Notes: a model not told the origin generated them from the letters alone. DNA of 12,934 bases from Candidatus Daviesbacteria bacterium (GCA_016186985.1 JACPKO010000022.1:1-12934), one strand, 5' to 3'; counted from the first letter of the stretch, positions 1 to 7,140 are shown. Numbers and translations are program-made.

Positions 1-339
1 CTTAGAATTTATGGAGAAAGAAAAACAGAGTTATTCTAACCGTTTTGAACAAACCGGTTTCAATGAAGCAAGACTAGATAAACAAATTGACCGACATAAT
101 AATGCTAACCTTAAAGGCTCCATTCTCTTCTCCCAAAAGTCTATAAAAAAGAAAAAACCCTTTAAATGGATCCGGATCAGAAGTTTTTTTATAAAACATT
201 CCAAATTTAAGAGACTCGTTGAGTTTAGTATCCATCCAAGTGGCATCCATATGCTAAGACTTGCTGTTTTTTACTCCGAATCCGGGTGCGGGATGTGTAA
301 GGTGTACGTTGAAAAGAACCTATTTTAAGAAGCTTTGCC
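1..339. other. Stretch downstream of rpoD, no convincing gene
   Basis: This stretch lies beyond the rpoD stop codon. A 105-codon plus-strand frame (11-328) and a shorter minus-strand frame (31-246) exist. Both have low-complexity, lysine- and serine-rich or hydrophobic translations with no recognisable domain, no ribosome-binding site and no neighbour support. I see no tRNA fold and no clear terminator. A short palindrome, GATCCGGATC, occurs around 169-178. I treat the segment as non-coding or as a decayed remnant. A tiny unknown gene at 11-328 cannot be excluded. Confidence 0.4.
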
Positions 340-1365
340 TCATTCCAGATAGTCCCTAAGCTTCTTTGCCCTTGTCGGGTGCTTTAATTTTCTTACAGCC
401 TTGGCTTCAATCTGGCGGATACGCTCACGGGTTACTCCGAATTCCCGTCCGACTTCTTCCAAAGTTCTTTGTTTTCCATCCTCAAGCCCAAACCGTAGCT
501 CCCTTGTCGCCTGCTCATCAGGTTTCAATCCCGGAGCCTCAATAAAATCCCCTAGTTGAGAATCATCCTCATCACCTACCGGAGTTGCGAGAGATGTTGG
601 TTCCTGGGAAACCTTAACAATTTCCCGCGCTTTGCTAGGCTCAATACCCAAAGCTTCAGCTACCTCTTCCGGGGTGGGCTCTCTTCCTAATTCCTGCATC
701 ATCCTTCGCTGTGTCCGGTTAAAACGGTTTATTGTTTCAACCATATGGACGGGAATCCTGATAGTTCTGGCCTGATCGGCAATTGCGCGGGTTATAGCCT
801 GACGGATCCACCATGTAGCATAAGTTGAGAATTTATACCCCCTTCTCCAGTCGTATTTTTCAACCGCGCGCATCAGTCCGATATTTCCCTCCTCGATCAA
901 ATCCAATAAACTCATTCCCCGGCCGACATATTTTTTAGCAATAGAGACAACCAGCCTCAGGTTGGCAGAGATTAATTTATGCTTTGCAGACATTTTACCT
1001 TCCTCAACTTGCTTAGCGAGCTCAATTTCCTGAGGTGCTGTTAAAAGAGCAACCTTGCCGATATCCCTCAAATACTGCCTGACAGGGTCCGTAACCGACC
1101 CTTCATCTAAGGCAGCGAGCACCTCCAGCTCCCTTTCAAGGTCAGTAACCGATTTACCCTCATCAGGATCTTCTGCAGTTGTTTCAAAAACATCAATATT
1201 GTTTTCGATTAGTTTAAGATAGAAGTTATCCAATTCCTCGATAACCTCTTCCGGTTTGGGAAAAACCTGAAGGATTTCCTCCTGAGTTACGAAACCGCGT
1301 TCTTTACCAAGCTTTATAAGCTTTTTATCGTCCAATATAACTGCTTTAGATTGTCTTTTAGCCAT
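340..1365 (-). CDS. rpoD: RNA polymerase sigma factor RpoD (primary sigma-70), shortened region 4
   Basis: Primary sigma factor of 341 aa that directs RNA polymerase to housekeeping promoters. Visible blocks are a short region 1.1-like N-terminus (about 1-60), region 1.2 (DPVRQYLRDIG, about 93-103), regions 2.1-2.4 (about 131-205, with NLRLVVSIAKKY, LIEEGNIGLMRAVEKYD and YATWWIRQAI), region 3 (about 206-275) and the region 4.2 helix-turn-helix (about 301-331, VTRERIRQIEAKAVRKLKHP). It lies downstream of dnaG on the same strand, the classical macromolecular-synthesis order. The start ATG at 1365 has no obvious Shine-Dalgarno sequence. Oddity: after ATRE (286-289) the protein goes straight to LRFGLEDG, whereas B. 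subtilis SigA, from memory, has about 22 more residues here (LLKEQ...REENVLR). Most of region 4.1 thus seems missing, in frame. Family assignment is very secure; the deletion may be real or an assembly error. Confidence 0.97.
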   Translation of the reverse strand: MAKRQSKAVILDDKKLIKLGKERGFVTQEEILQVFPKPEEVIEELDNFYLKLIENNIDVFETTAEDPDEGKSVTDLERELEVLAALDEGSVTDPVRQYLRDIGKVALLTAPQEIELAKQVEEGKMSAKHKLISANLRLVVSIAKKYVGRGMSLLDLIEEGNIGLMRAVEKYDWRRGYKFSTYATWWIRQAITRAIADQARTIRIPVHMVETINRFNRTQRRMMQELGREPTPEEVAEALGIEPSKAREIVKVSQEPTSLATPVGDEDDSQLGDFIEAPGLKPDEQATRELRFGLEDGKQRTLEEVGREFGVTRERIRQIEAKAVRKLKHPTRAKKLRDYLE

Positions 1366-1530
1366 AATAATTAGTGCTCAGGGAACCGCTTCGCTAGTGA
1401 TTAGGGAGAAGTCTTCAACTCTTCCCTCTTCACTAACCACTTTTCCCTATTGTTTTATGTTTTAATTTTGGGGTTAGAAAGATGAGTCTTTGGCAAGAGC
1501 TGTCGTCCCCAGTTCGCGCAGCTTTGCCTG

Positions 1531-1563
1531 TCCCGATTGAATCGGGATCAACTTCTTAAGAAG
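1531..1563. repeat. Hairpin TCCCGAT-TGA-ATCGGGA followed by palindrome CTTCTTAAGAAG
   Basis: Bases 1531-1547 form a perfect 7-bp stem with a 3-base loop. Four bases later, 1552-1563 is a perfect 12-bp palindrome. Both lie in the 275-bp spacer between dnaG and rpoD, in what would be the rpoD leader. There is no T-run, so a classical terminator is unlikely. It may be an mRNA structure or a dispersed palindromic element. Confidence 0.5.
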
Positions 1564-1573
1564 CGTCATAAGT

Positions 1574-1602
1574 ATTGTACCCTATAGATAGGCTGGAAAC
1601 AA
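1574..1602 (-). promoter_or_regulatory. Candidate sigma-70 promoter for rpoD
   Basis: On the minus strand, TTGTTT (1597-1602), a 17-base spacer and TACAAT (1574-1579) lie between the dnaG stop and the rpoD start. Transcription would begin near 1567 and leave a leader of about 200 bases containing the hairpin at 1531-1547. The -10 matches consensus at 5 of 6 positions; the -35 is weak. Confidence 0.35.
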
Positions 1603-1640
1603 GACTCAGGTTTGGATATCTTGAAATGCGAAATGGGATA

Positions 1641-3434
1641 TCACAGGTTTTTCAACTTAACTGATAGATCCCTAAATCTCCTGTTTAAAGTTTCTAAACT
1701 ATCATCTTTACCAAACTCCTGGGCGTTTTTTATCTGCAGGCTAAGCTTTTCAAGGGAGGCCTTGATAAGCATTTTTTTGAGTTCGGAAACAACCAAATCA
1801 GTTTCCCTCTGCCATATGTACGCATCTTGAAGTTTGGTATCAATCTCCAAAAGATTTAACCTGTCAACTAAATCAATAAATTCCTCCGGCAGTGTTTTTA
1901 TGAATTCGGTTATCTTAAACGAGCGGGATTTGAAAGATATTGAATCTAAAAATAGAACGAGTAAAACATATATTTGTTTTAGCTCTTCCTGGGTAAATAG
2001 TGTTTCCGGGAAATTAGGAATATAAACCAGGTCGCTGGGCTGGTGCAAAAGAAGCGCGATTAAATATTGCTCAAGCATTTCCCTCCTGTCAAAAGTAATG
2101 TTTCTGGTGGGGGCGGAAATGACTTCCCTGGAGGTATTTAATGCCTGAATGTATTTTTTTGGACCTCCAAAGCTTTTATGCTTTTCCATCTCTTCCCTCA
2201 CAAAATCTTCTTTAACCTGCACGAGAGCTGCTAATTTTTCAATATAGTGCTCACGGGTTATAGAATCAGATATTTTACTCCAAATAGGAAGAAGTTCTGC
2301 AAAAATTTGCCTTTTTCCGGAGGCCTCTTTCGGGTTAAAACGGTTTTCTACAGATTTTAAATAATAATCATAAATCGGGACTGCCTCTTCCACAGCCTTT
2401 TCCCAGAGTTGAATGTCTTTTTTAATCAGCTCAGCCGGGTCCTTGGCTTTATCAAACTCAATAACTTTTATATTTAATCCCGCCTTATCGGCTATTTCTA
2501 TCCCCCGTCTTGAGGCAGCGTCGCCTGCCAAATCCGTATCAAAACAAAGCATAATAGATGAAGCGTATTTTTTCAGCTCATCCACCTGCGCCTCAGTTAA
2601 AGCCGTCCCTTTTGAGGCTACAATATTTTTCACTCCTGACTGAAAAGACATTAAAAAATCCATCTCTCCTTCAACAATAATCGCCTCGTTTTTTTCTTTG
2701 ATCTGACCCTTGCTTAAATTTAGGCCGAAAAGAAACCGGCTTTTATCAAAAATCCTGGTTTGCGGAGTGTTAATATATTTGGGCAACTCATCTCCTAAAA
2801 CTCTTCCGGAAAATCCCAAAACCCGGCCGCGGGAGTCGCACAAAGGAAACATAATCCGTCCTCTAAACCTGTCGTAGCCTCCCCTGTTTGAGACAACAGC
2901 CAGCCCGCAATCTATTAACACTTTCATCTCAAATCCTCTTTTATTTAGAAATTTTACTAAAATTTCCCAGTTTTGCGGAGCATAACCTAATTTGAATTGC
3001 TTGAGTGTTTCCAGGGTTAACCCGCGGTTTAATAAATAATCCAGAGCTTTTTTGCCTAATTTGTGTTCAGTTAATAAATAGTGATAAAACTGGACAGTTT
3101 TTTCGTTAGCCTCAAACAGCCTGTCATTTATCCCTTTTCCCTGATCACTTTTCCCTCTTTTCAAAGTTACCCCTGTTTTTTGAGCTAAAAACTCCAGGGA
3201 TTCTTTAAAATCCCAGCCCTCTTTCTCCATTAAAAACTTGAAGCAATCTCCCCCCCTTTGGCACCCAAAACAGTGCCAGATTTGGCGCTCAGGCGAGACC
3301 ATAAACGAAGGGGTTTTTTCCTGGTGGAATGGACAATTTGCTTTAAAATTGATCCCGGATTTTTTTAGGGGTAAGTATTCGGAAATAAGGTCAACAACAT
3401 TAATTTTGGATTTAATAAGCTCAATATCGTCCAT
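1641..3434 (-). CDS. dnaG: DNA primase DnaG
   Basis: Bacterial replicative primase of 597 aa, synthesising RNA primers at the replication fork. The N-terminal CHC2 zinc-binding domain has C34, H37, C55 and C58 (CPFH...CFGC, followed by RGGDCFKF). The catalytic core includes the motif GYDRFRGRIMFPLCDSRGRVLGFSGR (about 186-211). The TOPRIM domain has VEGEMDF (E255, G256, D259) and FDTDLAGD (D299, D301) for metal binding. The C-terminal 200 residues are helical, as expected for the helicase-interacting region. Length is typical. The start ATG at 3434 gives the conserved beginning IELIKSKINVVDLISEYLPL. It is followed by rpoD on the same strand. The linker after the zinc domain (about 91-102) is encoded by a sequence resembling an intergenic repeat; see findings. 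Confidence 0.98.
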   Translation of the reverse strand: MDDIELIKSKINVVDLISEYLPLKKSGINFKANCPFHQEKTPSFMVSPERQIWHCFGCQRGGDCFKFLMEKEGWDFKESLEFLAQKTGVTLKRGKSDQGKGINDRLFEANEKTVQFYHYLLTEHKLGKKALDYLLNRGLTLETLKQFKLGYAPQNWEILVKFLNKRGFEMKVLIDCGLAVVSNRGGYDRFRGRIMFPLCDSRGRVLGFSGRVLGDELPKYINTPQTRIFDKSRFLFGLNLSKGQIKEKNEAIIVEGEMDFLMSFQSGVKNIVASKGTALTEAQVDELKKYASSIMLCFDTDLAGDAASRRGIEIADKAGLNIKVIEFDKAKDPAELIKKDIQLWEKAVEEAVPIYDYYLKSVENRFNPKEASGKRQIFAELLPIWSKISDSITREHYIEKLAALVQVKEDFVREEMEKHKSFGGPKKYIQALNTSREVISAPTRNITFDRREMLEQYLIALLLHQPSDLVYIPNFPETLFTQEELKQIYVLLVLFLDSISFKSRSFKITEFIKTLPEEFIDLVDRLNLLEIDTKLQDAYIWQRETDLVVSELKKMLIKASLEKLSLQIKNAQEFGKDDSLETLNRRFRDLSVKLKNL

Positions 3435-3491
3435 AAAGAATCAATTTCCCAGTCGCCCAACTTATTGAAGCCACAAGGAATTGATGCGCTC

Positions 3492-3520
3492 ATTTTACTC
3501 CAAAGTTATCCCGAAATCAA
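3492..3520 (-). promoter_or_regulatory. Candidate sigma-70 promoter for dnaG
   Basis: On the minus strand, TTGATT (3515-3520), exactly 17 bases and TAAAAT (3492-3497) match the sigma-70 pattern at 4 of 6 and 5 of 6 positions. The predicted start near 3485 gives a leader of about 50 bases before the dnaG ATG at 3434. No other promoter this good is visible in the spacer. Confidence 0.45.
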
Positions 3521-3566
3521 ACTGCGGTGTCTGTTTGAAAATATCCGAACGGAACTCTCTGGGCTC

Positions 3567-3605
3567 GGCGGGCGGAATTCCCCCCAAACCCCCCTTCCGC
3601 CCGCC
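3567..3605. repeat. GC-rich hairpin with a C-tract/G-tract loop
   Basis: GGCGGGCGGAA (3567-3577) and TTCCGCCCGCC (3595-3605) are perfect 11-bp inverted arms. The 17-base loop (3578-3594) carries two runs of six C, which are two G6 runs on the minus strand. It lies about 110 bases after the hydrolase gene stop and upstream of the dnaG promoter. It has no T-run, so it is not a standard intrinsic terminator, but it could stop or pause polymerase or be a dispersed repeat. The surroundings (about 3555-3660) are clearly more GC-rich than the rest. Confidence 0.6.
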
Positions 3606-3714
3606 TCGCCTTGCCTGCCCGACCGAAACTGAAAGGTGAAGGCGGGAACCGGAGCGGAAAGGACGATTTCAAGTTTTTCTTTGGCGGCGAATTTCTTTGA
3701 CAAAGAATGGTTTT

Positions 3715-4701
3715 TCAAATCTCAAAATGTTTACCGACAGCTAGTGGCACTAACTTATTCACAAATTTATCCGCCAAAGCATTTACTGCTCTCCAGCCAG
3801 TGCAGTGCCCGGGGGCAATAAGTGCAAGGTCAAATTTCTTGAGACCTTTCACTGTTTCGGGAATTATCCCTTCGTTGTTTCCCGCCAAGTGCAACCCCCC
3901 GCATACTCCGTATATTGGGATTTCGGGAAAAACCTCACGCGCATGCGTTAGAACATTTACAACGCCTGCGTGAGAACATCCGGAAAAAACCAAAATCCCT
4001 TTGTCTTTTATATTCACTGCCACAAACCGCTCATCCATGATAAGCGGGTCCGGCTGCCACGAGTCTGTACCGGGCTCTCGTCTCATGTGGCCGGGAAATC
4101 CCGTTTCGTATCTGGTCACACGCGGGATCTCTCCGCTGATAAAAAACATATTGTCAGAAATCAGCTGCGGGGCTCTGGAGTTTACAACATTTGCTCCGGC
4201 CCTTATAAACGCATCTGGGTCAGGAACTGATTCAAACCTCTCTATTTTCCCATCCGATTTCATCATCCCACGTTCAGCGAACATGTCAGGATGAACAAAA
4301 CAATCTACTTGCTTATTCTTACGTTCCTTGGCACATGCTTCGATTGCTGGCACGAGACCAGCGCCATGATCCCAGTGGCCATGAGAGAAAACAATTGAAC
4401 TGACAGAAGCATGGTCTACTCCGAGTATCTCTACGTTTCTCATATACGTTAGCGCGTCAGGACCAGTGTCAAAAAGCAAAGAATGGCTGGCGCTACCCTG
4501 ATGAGCGGTAATCAGTAGAGAAAGCCCATGATGAGCGCAGCATGTGGCTTTACCAGACAGCTCTGTCAATCGGCCTTTCTGTTTAAGATATTTCCATTCA
4601 GATGATACGTTGTCTGGATTAGTGGACAAGCTATCAGTGGTATTGTCCACAATCACCAGCACCTCAAGGTAGTCTATCGGTTTGAGATTAGGGTTATTCA
4701 T
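3715..4701 (-). CDS. MBL-fold metallo-hydrolase, MJ0301-like family
   Basis: A metallo-beta-lactamase-fold hydrolase of 328 aa that resembles the archaeal MJ0301 / dihydropterin ribofuranosylaminobenzene phosphate synthase-like group. The metal motif HxHxDH is SHGHWDHGAG (H107, H109, D111, H112). Further candidate ligands are H244 (SGCSHAG), H271 (GGLHLAG) and H299 (APGHCTGWRA), all characteristic of this subgroup. FDTG at 77-80 is the usual strand before the active site. No signal peptide is seen, so it is probably cytoplasmic. A minus-strand TATAAT lies about 80 bases upstream. By eye it is more GC-rich than the flanking primase and has no functional partner nearby, which fits acquisition by transfer. 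The substrate cannot be read from sequence; the pterin name is only a family label. Confidence 0.9.
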   Translation of the reverse strand: MNNPNLKPIDYLEVLVIVDNTTDSLSTNPDNVSSEWKYLKQKGRLTELSGKATCCAHHGLSLLITAHQGSASHSLLFDTGPDALTYMRNVEILGVDHASVSSIVFSHGHWDHGAGLVPAIEACAKERKNKQVDCFVHPDMFAERGMMKSDGKIERFESVPDPDAFIRAGANVVNSRAPQLISDNMFFISGEIPRVTRYETGFPGHMRREPGTDSWQPDPLIMDERFVAVNIKDKGILVFSGCSHAGVVNVLTHAREVFPEIPIYGVCGGLHLAGNNEGIIPETVKGLKKFDLALIAPGHCTGWRAVNALADKFVNKLVPLAVGKHFEI

Positions 4702-4783
4702 ATTGACTTCATTTCCTAACTGGCGGAAAGCCGTAGACGACGTTAGAACTTTTTACGCCCAGTCATTGGCTTCTCCACAATAT

Positions 4784-4789
4784 ATTATA
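4784..4789 (-). promoter_or_regulatory. Candidate -10 element for the MBL hydrolase
   Basis: A perfect TATAAT on the minus strand at 4784-4789 would start transcription near 4777, about 75 bases before the hydrolase ATG at 4701. No good -35 hexamer is visible at the expected distance, so the assignment rests on the -10 alone. The rest of the gap to the CBASS effector stop (4702-4861) contains only a short direct repeat, GCTAAATT, near 4834 and 4860. Confidence 0.35.
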
Positions 4790-4861
4790 CCCAATTTTCC
4801 TGCTTTCGCCTCTGCCTAATAAAACCGTGGTATGCTAAATTGTAACCATCAGTAGTCATAG

Positions 4862-5488
4862 CTAAATTTTGTTAGGAAAAGATTCCAATAACTCTTTGGT
4901 CTTAAATTTTAAGCCTATGCTTCCAGTAGTTTTCCTATTAGTCCAGTATTCACCTTTCAATTCCTTCTTTGGTTTTGTAACAACTGTGAGTAAGGCAGCT
5001 CCATCATGTACTGCACTTCTGTCCCGAATTGAGGCGTCTGGCCTATTGGAGTAATTATATGCCAATGTTTTGGCTCCACTACCTAAGTCCTCTGTGAAAC
5101 TTGCTGCCATACTGAAGCTCGTTGATTCTTTCGTATACATCGTACAATTAATCGAATCGAATGTTTGCCTGATTACTAAAATGAGGGGTATTGGGGGCGG
5201 AATCTTTTTAGAATTGGGATTAACCCATGTTGTCTGAAGTGTCCCTTCCCATGTTCCTTGCAGGTCAGGGAATGGCACTAGCCACCCCTGAAGTTGAGGA
5301 GCCCGCCACAACCATTTGGTAAATATGAATACCAAGATCGTATAAATCGTTACAACCTCTGGTAATTTTTTCAAAGCCTCGAGGTTGATCTGCAATGGTG
5401 TATTCGTGACAAAAAGTACTAGTGACCAAATGGCTACTAGCAGTAATAATTGCCCCCAAGTCACCGCTTCTTGTTTAATATTTTTCAT
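4862..5488 (-). CDS. cap15: Cap15-like CBASS effector (two membrane helices plus beta-barrel domain)
   Basis: A 208-aa protein read as the CBASS effector Cap15. Two hydrophobic helices are visible (about 11-28, WGQLLLLVAIWSLVLFV; about 46-60, VTIYTILVFIFTKWL). They are followed by a beta-strand-rich soluble domain (about 70-198) with PDLQGTWEGTL, VIRQTFDSINCTMYTKESTSFSMAAS, LAYNYSNRP, HDGAALLT and LKGEYWTNRKTTGSIGLKF, the pattern I associate with Cap15. In studied systems a cyclic nucleotide binds the barrel, the protein multimerises in the inner membrane, and the membrane is damaged, killing the infected cell. The start at 5488 lies two bases after the CD-NTase stop, so translation is probably coupled. 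The identification is from motif pattern and context, not a database search. Confidence 0.85.
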   Translation of the reverse strand: MKNIKQEAVTWGQLLLLVAIWSLVLFVTNTPLQINLEALKKLPEVVTIYTILVFIFTKWLWRAPQLQGWLVPFPDLQGTWEGTLQTTWVNPNSKKIPPPIPLILVIRQTFDSINCTMYTKESTSFSMAASFTEDLGSGAKTLAYNYSNRPDASIRDRSAVHDGAALLTVVTKPKKELKGEYWTNRKTTGSIGLKFKTKELLESFPNKI

Positions 5489-5490
5489 AG

Positions 5491-6393
5491 CTATTTAAAA
5501 CTAACATAATCCCAAGCCGCTGATAAAAAGCGGTGTGCTTGATCTCTCGTCCAGGGTTGTATGGCATCTCGAAAAAGATATTTTAATTCATTGACCTCTC
5601 CCCACTCATTACAATTCTCCTGTTTGATCGTAGCGTTATAAATATGGGCTAAAACCTCACGAACATCGTCGTAGATATTGTCATGTCCGAAATAGCTTTT
5701 TGGGGCATTCCAAACTAAAGATTCGATGAGGAATGAGGCAATATTACCTGCATCATTAATGTCTTCCTCTTGCATTTTATTCCTCAGGCGTTTGAGAATA
5801 CGGACAACTGATTTGTATCTCCTACTAGTTTGACTATTTTTATCCACTCCATTTTGGTAGCTCTGGTCGGGCCAGTTGATAATACTTCCGCCATTGTCTG
5901 GTCTAAACTCAACACCTTGATGATAATGGTGATTGCCATCTGTTCCTCTCCTACCTGTATAGCGTCTGTGCTCAAAAGTTGGAATGACGTCAGCGTCAAC
6001 TCTGTATGAGTTGGCGTGGACATCAAACGCTTTGTTTCCCCGAGTCACCTGGCTGCTTCCAAAGTGACTGATCAAGGCGCTTTCCACTAGATTTTTAAAC
6101 TCTCCATATGTAAAGCTACTAGACGTGTTACCATATATTTCTTGGGAATGTCCTTCTGGATACTGGGCAAAGAATGTATCCTTCAACATAATGCAAATAT
6201 CGACGTCGCTGTCCAAACGGACGTGGGTATTGGCTTTATACGAACCTTGAGCGAAAACGAGAATATTTTTTTGAGACAATTTTTCATCACTATTGAACGC
6301 ATCGCAGATTGCCTTCTCGGCATTTGCACATCGCTCTCTTTCACTTTCACTTGGTGGATTTGCCCACGTACGAAATGTATCCTCCCAGCTCAT
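5491..6393 (-). CDS. CBASS CD-NTase (cyclic oligonucleotide synthase)
   Basis: A 300-aa cGAS/DncV-like nucleotidyltransferase that would make a cyclic nucleotide signal on phage infection. The polymerase-beta-like core shows GS (FAQGSYKANTHV, G50-S51), the metal-binding DxD in LDSDVDICI (D63, D65, with an extra D61) and the third acidic position in YRVDADVIPTF (D133/D135). The C-terminal half (about 190-300) is helical, as in the OAS1-like fold of CD-NTases. Length fits the family. It directly precedes the Cap15-like effector, forming a two-gene type I CBASS with no Cap2/Cap3 or TRIP13/HORMA genes. The start ATG at 6393 lies about 8 bases after the predicted transcript start and has no Shine-Dalgarno sequence. 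The CD-NTase clade and nucleotide product cannot be assigned from sequence alone. Confidence 0.92.
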   Translation of the reverse strand: MSWEDTFRTWANPPSESERERCANAEKAICDAFNSDEKLSQKNILVFAQGSYKANTHVRLDSDVDICIMLKDTFFAQYPEGHSQEIYGNTSSSFTYGEFKNLVESALISHFGSSQVTRGNKAFDVHANSYRVDADVIPTFEHRRYTGRRGTDGNHHYHQGVEFRPDNGGSIINWPDQSYQNGVDKNSQTSRRYKSVVRILKRLRNKMQEEDINDAGNIASFLIESLVWNAPKSYFGHDNIYDDVREVLAHIYNATIKQENCNEWGEVNELKYLFRDAIQPWTRDQAHRFLSAAWDYVSFK

Positions 6394-6407
6394 AATTTTA
6401 TGGAGTA

Positions 6408-6436
6408 ATTATACTAAAAAAGAGACTCAAAGTCTT
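6408..6436 (-). promoter_or_regulatory. Candidate promoter of the CD-NTase/Cap15 pair
   Basis: On the minus strand a perfect TATAAT (6408-6413) lies in the 50-base gap between the XRE gene and the CD-NTase. The hexamer 17 bases upstream is AAGACT (6431-6436), a weak -35. Transcription would begin near 6401, giving a very short leader before the ATG at 6393. This would let the synthase-effector pair be expressed separately from the regulator. Confidence 0.45.
6416..6435 (-). terminator. Weak intrinsic terminator after the XRE gene
   Basis: On the minus strand AGACT-TTG-AGTCT (6431-6435 and 6423-6427) forms a 5-bp hairpin, followed one base later by six T (6416-6421). It sits just after the XRE stop and immediately before the TATAAT at 6408-6413. 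The stem is short with only two G-C pairs, so termination would be partial at best. Confidence 0.35.
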
Positions 6437-6443
6437 CCTATTT

Positions 6444-6653
6444 TTAGAAGGGGAGAAGTTGGCCAGCTGACACCTTGAGGGCTTTTGCCAGTTTATGGAG
6501 ATTTATGAGAGACGGATTCCTTAATCCTCTCTCAATCTGGCCGATGTAAGTAAAGTGCATCCCTGCCTCATCAGCAAGCTGCTCTTGAGTAAGCTTCCTG
6601 TCTTCCCTTAACTTACGAAGGTGTTTGCCAAACTTAGCTCTTATATCTTCCAT
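6444..6653 (-). CDS. XRE-family transcriptional regulator
   Basis: A 69-aa protein that is almost entirely a Cro/C1-type helix-turn-helix domain (about 7-66). LTQEQLADEAGMHFTYIGQIERGLRNPSLINLHKLAKAL carries the two HTH helices and the conserved ERG-x-x-NPS turn. Such small XRE proteins often regulate restriction, toxin-antitoxin and other defence loci. It precedes the CD-NTase by 50 bases on the same strand, so it is a good candidate regulator of the CBASS cassette. It is divergent from the SHOCT-protein gene, with an 81-bp spacer holding the probable operator. The start ATG at 6653 follows AAAGG so closely that this is not a normally spaced ribosome-binding site. Confidence 0.9.
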   Translation of the reverse strand: MEDIRAKFGKHLRKLREDRKLTQEQLADEAGMHFTYIGQIERGLRNPSLINLHKLAKALKVSAGQLLPF

Positions 6654-6689
6654 CCTTTAATGATCTCGGAAGGAAGACTATGTATCCAG

Positions 6690-6704
6690 AGACGATAAGC
6701 CTTA
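6690..6704. repeat. 15-base direct repeat, copy 1 (AGACGATAAGCCTTA)
   Basis: Identical to bases 9498-9512. This copy lies between the divergent XRE and SHOCT-protein genes, immediately upstream of the extended -10 at 6709-6717. It contains the odd-length palindrome TAAG-C-CTTA (6696-6704), which suits a dimeric HTH regulator. An operator role is inference. Confidence 0.5.
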
Positions 6705-6708
6705 TTTA

Positions 6709-6717
6709 TGTTATAAT
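6709..6717 (+). promoter_or_regulatory. Extended -10 promoter of the SHOCT-protein gene
   Basis: TG-T-TATAAT at 6709-6717 is a perfect extended -10. Extended -10 promoters can work without a strong -35, and none is visible here. Transcription would start near 6724, about 11 bases before the ATG at 6735. Confidence 0.6.
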
Positions 6718-6734
6718 CCTGTTAAGAGACTGCT

Positions 6735-7139
6735 ATGAATATTTTGCTTAAAACTCGTTGCACTAAGGGTCATTTAATCGTTTACGAAGATAAAGTTTCG
6801 ATAGAGATGAGTTTATTAGGGAGCCACAATGAAAACTCCCTCCCTTACAGCCAGATAACAGGGTGTGAGGTAAAGACTACAATGGCTGAAATCCCCATAC
6901 TCTCCAAAGGAGCTGCCACAGTTAAAGTATATGGTTTAGGTGACCAGAAGTTAGAAGCTCCATTTGTAACCCTCAAAGAGGCTAAAAAGGCCAAGGAGCT
7001 GATTGATGCCAGAGTTGGTAAGGGAAATGCTCAAAGCGGTGGTGTAGGCGACTTGGAGAAGCTAGCGGAGCTAAAAGATAAAGGTATCATTACCCAAGAG
7101 GAGTTTGAACAAAAAAAGAAGCAGCTCTTGGGACTATGA
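6735..7139 (+). CDS. PH-like / SHOCT domain protein
   Basis: A 134-aa soluble protein. The N-terminal part (about 9-93) is beta-rich and resembles the small PH-like domains often found before SHOCT (GHLIVYEDKVSIE..., LPYSQITGCEVKT...). A glycine-rich linker (about 94-104) is followed by a C-terminal SHOCT motif (about 105-133), DLEKLAELKDKGIITQEEFEQKKKQLL, the short helical pair usually thought to mediate oligomerisation. No membrane segment or catalytic motif is seen. The gene is divergent from the XRE-CBASS cassette and shares its regulatory spacer. A role alongside CBASS is possible but unsupported beyond position. The ATG at 6735 has no Shine-Dalgarno sequence. Confidence 0.82.
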   Translation: MNILLKTRCTKGHLIVYEDKVSIEMSLLGSHNENSLPYSQITGCEVKTTMAEIPILSKGAATVKVYGLGDQKLEAPFVTLKEAKKAKELIDARVGKGNAQSGGVGDLEKLAELKDKGIITQEEFEQKKKQLLGL

Positions 7140-7140
7140 G

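Noticed and set aside
11..328. 105-codon plus-strand frame before rpoD
   Set aside because: No domain, no ribosome-binding site, low-complexity translation and no context; kept only as an uncertain non-coding stretch.
3506..3718. Minus-strand frame of 70 codons through the GC-rich spacer
   Set aside because: It runs across the hairpin and G-tracts, overlaps the hydrolase stop, and its translation is biased by base composition.
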